A stretch of DNA of 25,680 bases from a virus. The stretch lies in IMG/VR virus record IMGVR_UViG_3300030331_000092, positions 1 through 25,680 of that record, one strand, 5' to 3'. The notes beneath the pieces were generated by a model that searched no databases, was not told the origin of the DNA, and saw only the letters and a program-made list of their open reading frames with translations. The position numbers were made by a program, and so were the translations under genes. This document shows, piece by piece, positions 1 through 7,611 of this stretch (the first letter of the stretch is position 1; every line of letters begins with the position of its first letter).

Positions 1-1301
1 TTATCGCCCTCTTTCACAATATATTCACCTGTTGCTCCAGATTCTTTTTTATTACCGCCTCCTAAAATATCAGATATGCCTTTAAAAAACTGTTCTTGAT
101 TAGCTACAGCTTGTGCCTCTAGTTCTCTTGCCTTTTCTAAATCAGAAGCAGTTTTTGCTAGATTAGTTTCTCTAATTTTATATAATTCTTCAGGCATAAA
201 AAGATTAGCAAACTCTCTTTCAAATGCTTTATTCCTTCTATCTAATAAAATTCTTTCACCATTTCGTCTAAATGATCTTTCATATTCATCATTTATTAAA
301 TCTTTATCTTTTGTTAATATTCCTTTAGTAAAATTTTTATATGTTCTTGTGCCACCAATTACATTCGCTTCCATATCTAACAAAGCTGCTTTTTCATTAG
401 TAGATAGTTGATCATAATCTCTTACATTTTCAGATAAATTTAAGTCTTTTTTAATTTTTGGAATATTATTTTTTACTTGTTTAAGTTTGTTCTCTAAGTC
501 TTTAACAGCTATTGTTAAACCTTCTTTAACTGAAATGGGTTTTGAAATATCAATACCATAAACTCTTTTAGATTTTCTTTCTTGATTAGTTAACTTATGT
601 CCAAATCCAATATCTTTAGTTGCTCCACCTTCAATAGCAGATTTTGCTGTATTTAAAAATCCTTCTTGTTCTGTCCAAAAAGGAAGTAATCTTTTAACAG
701 CAGGGTCTATAGTTTGATCCTCTATAACATTATTTAATTCATTTTGAAATTTAGTATTATTTTTTATACCTTGAACTAATCTTCCCCCTGCTTGCATAGG
801 CATAACACTAGCTAGTCCTGCTTGCATAGGAGATGCTTCAGTTACTTGGATTTCTTCTTGCGCTTGAACTGGCATAGCCATTGCTGGCATATTAGTTCTA
901 GTTCTATCGAGTGATGATTTAGCAACATCCTTGACAGCATCTAAGTTTTCTTTTTCTGATTCAGCCTGTACACCTTTGTCTATCATATTTCCTGCTTCAG
1001 CACCCAACTTAAAAGCACTTAATCCTGAAGCAAATTTTTCAACCTTATCTGGATTAGCCATAGCATACTGACCAGCTATATTAGTTACCTGACCAACTGC
1101 ATCAACAGGACTAGGAGACACTGGTAAACCATTCTCATCTAATATTTGCCCTGGAACTATATTTTGTAAACCAGCTTCAGGAGAAACCATTTGCAGTTGT
1201 GTTCGTGCAGGAGGTTGCATCTGTTGTACTTCAGCAGGAGGACGTTGAGCAGCCTCACGTAAAGCTTGTATATCTGCCAGCCTATCTAACCCATCAACCA
1301 T
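1..1301 (-). CDS. Virion lysozyme-like protein, 3' end cut by window edge
   Basis: Read on the minus strand, 433 codons stay open to the window edge with no stop, so the gene is partial at its C-terminus. Residues 1-200 are rich in Met, Gln, Ala and Pro and look like a virion-protein linker. Residues 207-370 resemble a lysozyme/muramidase fold: E213-G in the N-terminal helix, then GGATKDIGFGHKLT (225-238), the counterpart of the T4-lysozyme GIGHLLT segment, a helix around DQLSTNEKAALLDMEANV (297-314), and a basic C-terminal helix with RR(N)KAFEREF (355-364). In T4 lysozyme the catalytic residues are E11, D20 and T26. Here the T26 position reads Asp (D230) and no obvious D20 match is seen, so activity is uncertain. 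The last visible residues, GEYIVKEGD, look like the start of a LysM peptidoglycan-binding repeat. The start ATG shares its A with the upstream TAA. Likely role: local cell-wall digestion during DNA entry, or lysis. Confidence 0.7.
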   Translation of the reverse strand, partial: MVDGLDRLADIQALREAAQRPPAEVQQMQPPARTQLQMVSPEAGLQNIVPGQILDENGLPVSPSPVDAVGQVTNIAGQYAMANPDKVEKFASGLSAFKLGAEAGNMIDKGVQAESEKENLDAVKDVAKSSLDRTRTNMPAMAMPVQAQEEIQVTEASPMQAGLASVMPMQAGGRLVQGIKNNTKFQNELNNVIEDQTIDPAVKRLLPFWTEQEGFLNTAKSAIEGGATKDIGFGHKLTNQERKSKRVYGIDISKPISVKEGLTIAVKDLENKLKQVKNNIPKIKKDLNLSENVRDYDQLSTNEKAALLDMEANVIGGTRTYKNFTKGILTKDKDLINDEYERSFRRNGERILLDRRNKAFEREFANLFMPEELYKIRETNLAKTASDLEKARELEAQAVANQEQFFKGISDILGGGNKKESGATGEYIVKEGD

Positions 1302-1516
1302 TATAAGCATCTCCTTATATCCATGTAGTTAGACTGCGCCTTAGTCATGTCTGCATGCAATGTATTTTCTTTATTATACAGTGAATTTTTTGAATATGCC
1401 ATACCTTCAGCTTTAGTTGCTCCAAAAAAATCAGGAGGCTGTACTATACCTTTATTTACATTCTCAATAAATGTATTCTGATTTATTACTTCTAAAACCT
1501 TTTTATAGTCATACAT
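1301..1516 (-). CDS. Small hypothetical protein (71 aa), tail region
   Basis: I do not recognise this protein. It starts MYDYKKVLEVINQ and has a mixed-charge sequence with no transmembrane segment or Cys pair. The frame can be extended upstream to a TTG at 1534, but the ATG at 1516 shares its A with the stop of the preceding gene (TAATG), the coupling used at several junctions here. I therefore take 1516 as the start. It lies between a small tail-region protein and the lysozyme-like virion protein and is probably co-translated with both. The role is unknown; a minor virion or assembly protein would fit the position. Confidence 0.65.
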   Translation of the reverse strand: MYDYKKVLEVINQNTFIENVNKGIVQPPDFFGATKAEGMAYSKNSLYNKENTLHADMTKAQSNYMDIRRCL

Positions 1517-1782
1517 TAGTGAAAGTCCACCCAACTATTACCTACGTAACCTCTAAACTTACTTGCGCTTACAGCAAAAGCTATATCACCACTAGCAGGT
1601 CTACCTATCTCTGATACAGTAACAACATTATATATTTTAGTAGCTGGTGTAGAACCTATCTCTACATCTCTTGATTCTAAAAGAAACTTTAATTCACCAG
1701 CATAAGCTATAAGAGTATTGTATACCTGAGTTAAATCTTCTGTGTTCTGATATCTAGGTAGTTCTGGATAAAGAAAAGCCAT
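1516..1782 (-). CDS. Conserved-looking small tail-region protein (88 aa)
   Basis: The 88-residue product begins with a helical half (YQNTEDLTQVYNTLIAYAGE) and ends with a beta-rich half containing GRPASGDIAFAVS and KFRGYVGNSWVDF. This pattern, a short helix then a compact strand domain ending in a Trp-containing motif, fits a small structural protein. I cannot assign a named family. The ATG shares its A with the TAA of the 622-residue hub gene, and its own TAA overlaps the next ATG, so three genes in a row are translationally coupled. The role is inferred only from position beside tail-hub and lysozyme genes. Confidence 0.65.
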   Translation of the reverse strand: MAFLYPELPRYQNTEDLTQVYNTLIAYAGELKFLLESRDVEIGSTPATKIYNVVTVSEIGRPASGDIAFAVSASKFRGYVGNSWVDFH

Positions 1783-3650
1783 TATCGTTTACCATCTGAT
1801 TGTATAGCCATACGAACACTACCCCACTTCCATGAAGTATTAAAGTCATTACAAGAAACTCTTACATTAGATTGTCTTCCTCTGCCCCTGAAGTCTATCT
1901 TCTTTGTACCTGAGTTAATTTCAAACGGTCCTTTTTCAGTAGTGTTAGCTGCAGGAAACTCTCTGAAGTTAACAGACATATTTATGTTACCCTGGTTTAT
2001 AGTATAGTCAGGAATAATTCTGTCTGCAAATATTAGATCGTTACCATCGTCTATGTCAAAGTCTGCTGACTGTAGGAAAGAAGACAAAGCTACTCCATCA
2101 CCAGTAAATATAGATACAGGTTCATTGTCCCAAATATGAGGTGTTGCTCCTGCAGATACTTTTCCTGTTGCTATAGTATTAGTAAACACTGTAGCATCTT
2201 TAAAGGTTGTGTAGAAACCAGTACCGTATGCCCAAGTATCTTCCTCATAGTTATAAAGAACATAAGCATTAGGTTCTAATGAACCTTCTTTAGGATAGTA
2301 CCATACAACTTCGTGAAACTCTGAGTTTACTGCAGCATAAACTTTATCACCCTGCGCCATATTAAAATCATCGTATAAGTATCTGCGAACAGTGCAGTCT
2401 AGTTTATCTACTCTACCATCAAACCTATAGAAGTTGTTGTCTCCCATCCAATAAGAAATACCGTCTACGTTAATAGCTGCATGTTGACCTATTAATCCAC
2501 AGTTAGTTCCTAGTTGCGATATAGCAAAGATAAATGGTGGACCTACATACTGTAAAGAATATAGTGCTTGATCAGACCAAACATGAATTGTATTACGTGA
2601 TCTAATACCACCTTTAAGAGTTGTTCCATCTACTACTTGTAACTCACCTGATGTAGAGGATACTGATGGTGTCCAGTTGGTAAAGTCTTCCTGATCTGAC
2701 CATCTAATTAACAAAGGATTAAACGCACCACCAGCAAACTCATTTGTACCAAAAGCTAAAACGTGTCTGTCATTAGGAGACACAACAATACTATTAATAC
2801 TAGCAGGAGCAGTAGTTACTATAACTGTTCTAATTGGTCTGATGCTTGCATCTGCATCCCAATGTAATAAATTACCACCTCTGCGAACAGCTAATAAGTC
2901 TTCACCAAAGTTATCTAATGACCATTGAGTAGCAGCAAAGGTTATACCTGAAGATTCAGCAGGTCTGTTCCATGCTCTTCCACCTGTTGTAGACACACCA
3001 GCATTGTATACTCCTGCACCATAACCTAGACCTTGAATGTTATCACTTTGTCCTGTTCTTAGAAGAAAGTTAACCGTTGCTGTACCTGCACTTGTGCTTG
3101 TAGCTGTTGCCACACTTGTAGTGCTAATAAGAAAACGATTTGTTCCGCTTGTACTAACTGCTCTAAATACAGGTCCACCAAAACTACTGGCAGCAAAGTT
3201 AGTGCTGGCAAAGTTTCTTATAGACGCACTGGCAAAAAAGATATGATCATTTACCGAAACATTATTTGCATTAAGACTAACTGCTATCTTATTAGAACCT
3301 GAAACAGTTGCTAACTTACCTATTGCTCCATCTGTTCCCACAGTTACTGTGCTTACGATAGGAGTTACATCATATAGAATATCACTGGCAAGAACATATA
3401 GTTTTTGTTCTGTGCCAAAAGACAAAAGTTTTTCTGTGTTATTATTCTGCCAAGTAAGTAAGTCTCTTGCTGTACCGTCAAAGGTAGTATCTAAATGTTT
3501 TTGATAGCCGCGTAAGTTTTCTGGCTTGCCTTCTCTAAAACGCACACGATCACAGTCATACCAAGAACCACTTTCAGAGTAATCTGTAGACTCTCTGCGT
3601 ATCCCAGGTTTGAGATTAAATTTAAATAATCTTGCTGTTGTGCTTGCCAT
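1782..3650 (-). CDS. Tail hub / stabilization protein, P22 gp10-like
   Basis: The 622-residue protein is built of repeated short beta strands, with elements such as LLSFGTEQKLYVL (about 74-86), ILYDVTP, HVLAFGTNEF, LLIRWSDQEDFTNW and ISYWMGDNNFYRFDG. These recurring W/F-S-D and G-T-x-x-x-L-Y units resemble the beta-propeller-like tail hub (gp10, head-completion/stabilization) of P22-type phages and related marine phages, which are usually somewhat shorter (about 470 residues in P22). It would sit below the portal-adaptor ring and close the channel holding packaged DNA. Residues about 110-200 are Ser/Thr/Ala-rich and look like an inserted domain. The gene starts directly after the collar gene stop (TAA-ATG abutting) with no clear Shine-Dalgarno sequence, so translation probably depends on the upstream gene. 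Confidence 0.65.
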   Translation of the reverse strand: MASTTARLFKFNLKPGIRRESTDYSESGSWYDCDRVRFREGKPENLRGYQKHLDTTFDGTARDLLTWQNNNTEKLLSFGTEQKLYVLASDILYDVTPIVSTVTVGTDGAIGKLATVSGSNKIAVSLNANNVSVNDHIFFASASIRNFASTNFAASSFGGPVFRAVSTSGTNRFLISTTSVATATSTSAGTATVNFLLRTGQSDNIQGLGYGAGVYNAGVSTTGGRAWNRPAESSGITFAATQWSLDNFGEDLLAVRRGGNLLHWDADASIRPIRTVIVTTAPASINSIVVSPNDRHVLAFGTNEFAGGAFNPLLIRWSDQEDFTNWTPSVSSTSGELQVVDGTTLKGGIRSRNTIHVWSDQALYSLQYVGPPFIFAISQLGTNCGLIGQHAAINVDGISYWMGDNNFYRFDGRVDKLDCTVRRYLYDDFNMAQGDKVYAAVNSEFHEVVWYYPKEGSLEPNAYVLYNYEEDTWAYGTGFYTTFKDATVFTNTIATGKVSAGATPHIWDNEPVSIFTGDGVALSSFLQSADFDIDDGNDLIFADRIIPDYTINQGNINMSVNFREFPAANTTEKGPFEINSGTKKIDFRGRGRQSNVRVSCNDFNTSWKWGSVRMAIQSDGKR

Positions 3651-4733
3651 TTAAGTTTTTATTATGTAGTTAAGAATAAATGTAGGTTGGATATTATTAT
3701 GTGCTACATCACCACCAGTGTTAGATGTATTTATAGAAGTTTGACTAGATAATGCTCTAGTAGCACCACTACCACTTTTTACTTGTGCTGATCCAACAAT
3801 AACAGAAACTTGATGACTATGAGAAGGTAGTTCACCGACACTTAATTGATGAGTTTGAGAACCACCAGTGTTTCCTAAAGCAGAACCATCTATTCCTCCA
3901 GCAGCAGCAGATGTAAGAATACTAACTGCTGTGCCGCCCATATCATCTTGACCTGCAATAACTCTTCCTCTAAGATCAGGAATATTAAAAGTGCTTGATC
4001 CATCTCCTGCACCATAAGTTGCACTTACTACTGCAAACAAATCAGAATAAGTACTTCTACTTACAGCTTGTCCAAAACAAAGTAAAAATCCTGATGGAGC
4101 AGATGTTCCTGCATAAGGAGAAATCATTCCTGTGGGTAATAGTCCAGCACCTACAAAACTAGATGCACATACTGTACCTGAAAATCTACCTGATACAGCA
4201 GATATTGATGTAGTATGTATAGTAGTTGCAGACACAGTAGATGTTGATATTTTACTAGCATTAAGAACACTAGTAGATACTGATGTAGCTGTAAGACTGT
4301 TAACTGTAAAAGAACTTACAGATGTTGGGAATGCAGTTTGAAATACATTAGTTCCGTCAGTTGCCACCATCACATTAGAACCTTGTTCTATTGTAGCAGC
4401 AGTATTACCTGCAGTCTTAATTTTAAGAGCAAATGATCCTGATGTATTGTTTCTTACATAATACATCTTATTAACAGAAGGAATAATAATAGAAGTTTCT
4501 GCTGTAAGTGTGCCATCAAAAGACAAGATAGCTTTACGTGATTGGTCTGTAGCACCATTAACCTGAGTTAGTGTTATAGGAGTTGTACCACTAACTGAAA
4601 CTATCTGATATGCTGCAACCGCCTGATCGACCAGATCAATAACATTCGTATTAAGAATTGCTCCCCAAGCATTAGGATTCTCTCCATCTCCTTGTTTCTC
4701 TAGTCTAATGTTTGATGTATAAGTACTTGCCAT
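3651..4733 (-). CDS. Phage tail collar-domain protein
   Basis: The C-terminal part carries the hallmarks of the phage tail-collar/microcystin-dependent-protein family: PTGMISPYAGTSAPSGFLLC followed by GQAVSRSTYSDLF, TYGAGDGSSTFNIPDLRGRV and, near the end, ELPSHSHQV and NIQPTFILNYII. The His pair in SHSHQ is the usual metal-binding element of this fold. The N-terminal 140 residues (SNIRLEKQGDGENPNAWG onwards) form a virion-attachment-like region. The middle (about 140-200) is Ser/Thr-rich and contains SSFTVNSLTATSVS and SGRFSGTVCASSFVGAG, which resemble units of repeat array A in the nearby 858-residue fibre. It probably forms a distal tail or fibre-tip knob involved in host contact. The family call is strong; the exact place in the virion is inferred. 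Confidence 0.85.
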   Translation of the reverse strand: MASTYTSNIRLEKQGDGENPNAWGAILNTNVIDLVDQAVAAYQIVSVSGTTPITLTQVNGATDQSRKAILSFDGTLTAETSIIIPSVNKMYYVRNNTSGSFALKIKTAGNTAATIEQGSNVMVATDGTNVFQTAFPTSVSSFTVNSLTATSVSTSVLNASKISTSTVSATTIHTTSISAVSGRFSGTVCASSFVGAGLLPTGMISPYAGTSAPSGFLLCFGQAVSRSTYSDLFAVVSATYGAGDGSSTFNIPDLRGRVIAGQDDMGGTAVSILTSAAAGGIDGSALGNTGGSQTHQLSVGELPSHSHQVSVIVGSAQVKSGSGATRALSSQTSINTSNTGGDVAHNNIQPTFILNYIIKT

Positions 4734-4734
4734 T

Positions 4735-5115
4735 TTAAACTCCTAATTTTGGTGCAGACAGGTATAATATAAAACCAAACTCTATAGGATTTGTTTGAAT
4801 TTTATAAACTATTGTTTCTATTTTTAAATAATTTTTAAACCTGTATATTTCTTCAACCACTAAACCTATTACTTTTTTTGGATGTGTAAAACATCTCTCT
4901 CCTCCAGATAAGGTAAGGAATATAAGATCTGCTTTTTGTTTTGACTCTTGTAAACCTTTGCCTACTCTTAATATTGCATCTTCATCTACACAAAAACTTT
5001 TGTATGCTATTAAGTCTTCAGGTATAGGATTCGGCCTATGTGATCCTTGTGCAGAAAAAGAATATAAAAAAACTTGTAAATAAAATAGTGTAAAAATTAT
5101 AGTATATTTTAACAT
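4735..5115 (-). CDS. Small exported hypothetical protein (126 aa)
   Basis: The first about 22 residues (MLKYTIIFTLFYLQVFLYS, then FSAQG) form a hydrophobic segment with a short basic start, consistent with a Sec signal peptide cleaved near SAQG. The remainder is soluble and has two cysteines, one in KSFCVDED and one in GERCFTHP, which could form a disulfide after export. No known domain is recognised. Its ATG shares the A of the stop of the 571-residue synthetase-like gene, so the two are probably translated together. It separates that enzyme from the collar protein. A periplasmic role during infection or lysis is possible but not shown. Confidence 0.65.
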   Translation of the reverse strand: MLKYTIIFTLFYLQVFLYSFSAQGSHRPNPIPEDLIAYKSFCVDEDAILRVGKGLQESKQKADLIFLTLSGGERCFTHPKKVIGLVVEEIYRFKNYLKIETIVYKIQTNPIEFGFILYLSAPKLGV

Positions 5116-6830
5116 TAGTTTAAAAACCTTAAAAGAGAATCACCATATTTTTTAATTAATAATTCTTTACTTGAGGATGTATCTCCAGCACAAATAATAT
5201 TATTTTTATTATCTATAGCTAACACAGAACCATACTTTACTTGTAAAGAACCTTCTTTTATTTTGTAGTCTCTGTAATTGTCGTCTTTATCATAATCATA
5301 TATATAATTTTTAGCAGTAAATTTATAACTTTCGAGAGTGTCTTTTATTTTTTTATCAGGGTTTTCTATAGACCATTTTTGAAAATTATCAGTCTTAAAA
5401 AAATGTCTGATATTATCTAAATATTCTTTATTATTTATAAGCGCTAATGATCTAAAAGAAACTTCTTGCCATTTACAATTAAAGTTCCACCACCATAACA
5501 TATCAGAAATAGTTTTAAGTTCGATAGGACATTTACTGTTAAGCATGTTAATTTCATCTATATTATTAGAGTGTTCTTTTTTAAGATAATCAAATATAGA
5601 CATAGTTAAAAGTTTAGGATCTTCTACAAAAGCAGCAGACCCAAATAATTGATCACCACATTCTCCTGTAACTGTTAATCCTTCAGAAGCATTATCTTTA
5701 ATATGTTTTAAGACAGCATTATTAAACGGATTTTGTACATGAAACTTGTCGTCAGTTAACTTTGGATCAACAACTTTTTCACATTTAATTTTATTTTTTA
5801 TGTGATTTATCCAAAAATTTATATTTTCTTCAATGGAGTTATGAGTGTAAATAACTTCTAATCTGTCTTGCCAATCTGTTGGTTTTGTTTTTAATAGGGC
5901 AATTAAAGCCACGGTGCTGTCAATTCCTCCGCTCCAGTAAACTTTAATTTTTTTATTCTCATCCCATAGACTAGCAGCAGTGGAATCAGCTACTTGACTA
6001 AATGTATCTTTAAACCCAGAAGAATTAGGAATAGGTTCTCCTGTTGTTTTAAAATTAGATGACAAAGTATTTGTACGATCAATGGGTGTCCATAAACAGT
6101 GAACCACACTGCCTATAGAATTTAAAACTTTATTGTTATAATTTTTAGAACTTATTCTAATAAGATCTGGTCTGACAAATACAAGTTTATCTCCAAGAGA
6201 ATCAGAAGATTTATCAATAGATATTGTTTTTTCAAATTTAAAAAAATTAATACACTTATCAAAAAGTTTAATGCTGCAGTCTAAATCAAAAGAAGAATTA
6301 AAAATATTAGATATATTCCCTACATTAATAATATGATTAAAAATATTTTTACAATCTTCACAGTCCTCATCGTTTTGAAAAATTTGTATTATGTCTTGTT
6401 TTTCTAAAATGTCTACACAACTTTGAACATCTTTTAAAGAATTAATTTTATCTATTTGATTTTTATATATAGAATCTAATAATTTTCTATTGTCATTATT
6501 AGTTAATTTTACTAAAGCATCCTGCGCTTTTTCATTAATAGTTTCCCCATTTAAAGATGAAGCTTCAGTAAATGTTATTTTTGATTTTAAAAATTTTTTT
6601 GCTTGTTCTTCTTTTTCACTACTGATTTCAGGGTAATACCAGTCTAAACTTTTTTTATATTTTACTTCTAATCTTTTTAACACTACCTTTTTCACAACTT
6701 CTAAACTTTTGTACTTAGGAATAAAAGCAGTTTTGTCTGAGTTAAGAACCATATCTTGTAATTCTATATCAGGTGGAGACTTATCGCTTCCAGGTAGTGG
6801 GTTATTTATTTTTTTTAATATTAGACTCAT
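5115..6830 (-). CDS. Asparagine-synthetase-like PP-loop enzyme, large paralog
   Basis: The C-terminal half (about 290-480) matches the synthetase domain of class B asparagine synthetases: a PP-loop SGGIDST (300-306) for binding ATP pyrophosphate and GECGDQLFG (389-397), the counterpart of the GEGxDExFGG motif. Downstream are a WWW cluster (446-448) and FFKTDNFQKWS (477-487). The family adenylates a carboxylate and passes it to an amine. The N-terminal Cys-2 glutaminase (class II GATase) domain is absent: the protein begins MSLILKK, and the first about 290 residues are a helical, Lys-rich region with CEDC (157-160) that I do not recognise. It cannot be a glutamine-dependent Asn synthetase by itself. 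The local composition is very AT-rich (15 G+C in the 60 bases at 5161-5220, against 26 at 17041-17100 in the capsid gene), suggesting separate acquisition. Substrate unknown; modification of a virion protein or of a cell-surface compound is conceivable. Confidence 0.75.
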   Translation of the reverse strand: MSLILKKINNPLPGSDKSPPDIELQDMVLNSDKTAFIPKYKSLEVVKKVVLKRLEVKYKKSLDWYYPEISSEKEEQAKKFLKSKITFTEASSLNGETINEKAQDALVKLTNNDNRKLLDSIYKNQIDKINSLKDVQSCVDILEKQDIIQIFQNDEDCEDCKNIFNHIINVGNISNIFNSSFDLDCSIKLFDKCINFFKFEKTISIDKSSDSLGDKLVFVRPDLIRISSKNYNNKVLNSIGSVVHCLWTPIDRTNTLSSNFKTTGEPIPNSSGFKDTFSQVADSTAASLWDENKKIKVYWSGGIDSTVALIALLKTKPTDWQDRLEVIYTHNSIEENINFWINHIKNKIKCEKVVDPKLTDDKFHVQNPFNNAVLKHIKDNASEGLTVTGECGDQLFGSAAFVEDPKLLTMSIFDYLKKEHSNNIDEINMLNSKCPIELKTISDMLWWWNFNCKWQEVSFRSLALINNKEYLDNIRHFFKTDNFQKWSIENPDKKIKDTLESYKFTAKNYIYDYDKDDNYRDYKIKEGSLQVKYGSVLAIDNKNNIICAGDTSSSKELLIKKYGDSLLRFLN

Positions 6831-7610
6831 TTATGATGTCGCTCCAAATACATTTCCTGAATTATTAAGTGTTCTAGTTGCTCCTGATCCTACATTTATT
6901 GCTTTACCTGCACTACCTCCTGCGCCGCCAGCTTGATTAGCTGTACATCCTGAAGGTCCACTAGAATTACCTATTAATCCATTTCCCCCTGCATTTCCCC
7001 AAGTGCCTCCATTTCCACCTGCACCGCCTAGTCCACCAGAATTAGAGGGTTGCGCACTTGCTGATTGTGCAGTATTTGTAGCTGGATTATCAGTGCTTGC
7101 ACCTGCACCACCAAGCGCACCAGCAAAATTAACTTGACCGTCACACCCTGTTTCAGGATGAGAAGAGCCGCCTCCTCGACCACCGCCACCACCACCGCCA
7201 CCGCCACCCCCTCCTGCGATGTTAGCTCCTGAAGCATTATTAATTACTGCGGTTAAATTAGAAAGATCAATGGCATTACCTCCATTACCTCCATTACCTC
7301 CTGCAGTATTATTTGATCTAGTTCCTCCCGCACCTCCTCTTCCTGCTATAGTTCCTGAGTTATTTATAGTTAAATTACTACCAGAAACTAATGTAGCTGT
7401 AATAGCTGCTGTACCTGTTGATGTTGCTCTAACATTTACACCTGAACTAATATTAAGTGTAACATTAATAGCACTACTGCCGTCCCAACTATAGTTATTA
7501 GTTAGGTCATTAGCTAAATTATAATCAGCAGTATTAGAAGAGAGTGTTATAACAGTTCCAGTAGCAAATACTGTAGTACCACCTTGAACTATAGGTAGTG
7601 GGAAAGTCAT
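6831..7610 (-). CDS. Polyglycine-rich adhesin-like tail protein
   Basis: Residues 1-90 form Ser/Thr/Asn-rich beta structure ending in LTINNSGTIAG. From there the protein is dominated by Gly-Gly-x stretches, including a run of 12 glycines (about residue 132 onward) and GLGGAGGNGGTWGNAGGNG. Two lone cysteines lie in TGCDGQ and SGCTAN. The C-terminal ATRTLNNSGNVFG echoes the NNSG motif before the Gly region. Such polyglycine blocks form packed polyglycine-II helices in receptor-binding phage adhesins such as S16 gp38, and similar regions occur in siphophage fibre tips. It sits just after the long fibre gene, as a tip adhesin or fibre chaperone often does. I infer a receptor-binding role. The gene begins 1 base after the fibre stop codon. 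Confidence 0.65.
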   Translation of the reverse strand: MTFPLPIVQGGTTVFATGTVITLSSNTADYNLANDLTNNYSWDGSSAINVTLNISSGVNVRATSTGTAAITATLVSGSNLTINNSGTIAGRGGAGGTRSNNTAGGNGGNGGNAIDLSNLTAVINNASGANIAGGGGGGGGGGGGRGGGSSHPETGCDGQVNFAGALGGAGASTDNPATNTAQSASAQPSNSGGLGGAGGNGGTWGNAGGNGLIGNSSGPSGCTANQAGGAGGSAGKAINVGSGATRTLNNSGNVFGATS

Positions 7611-7611
7611 A

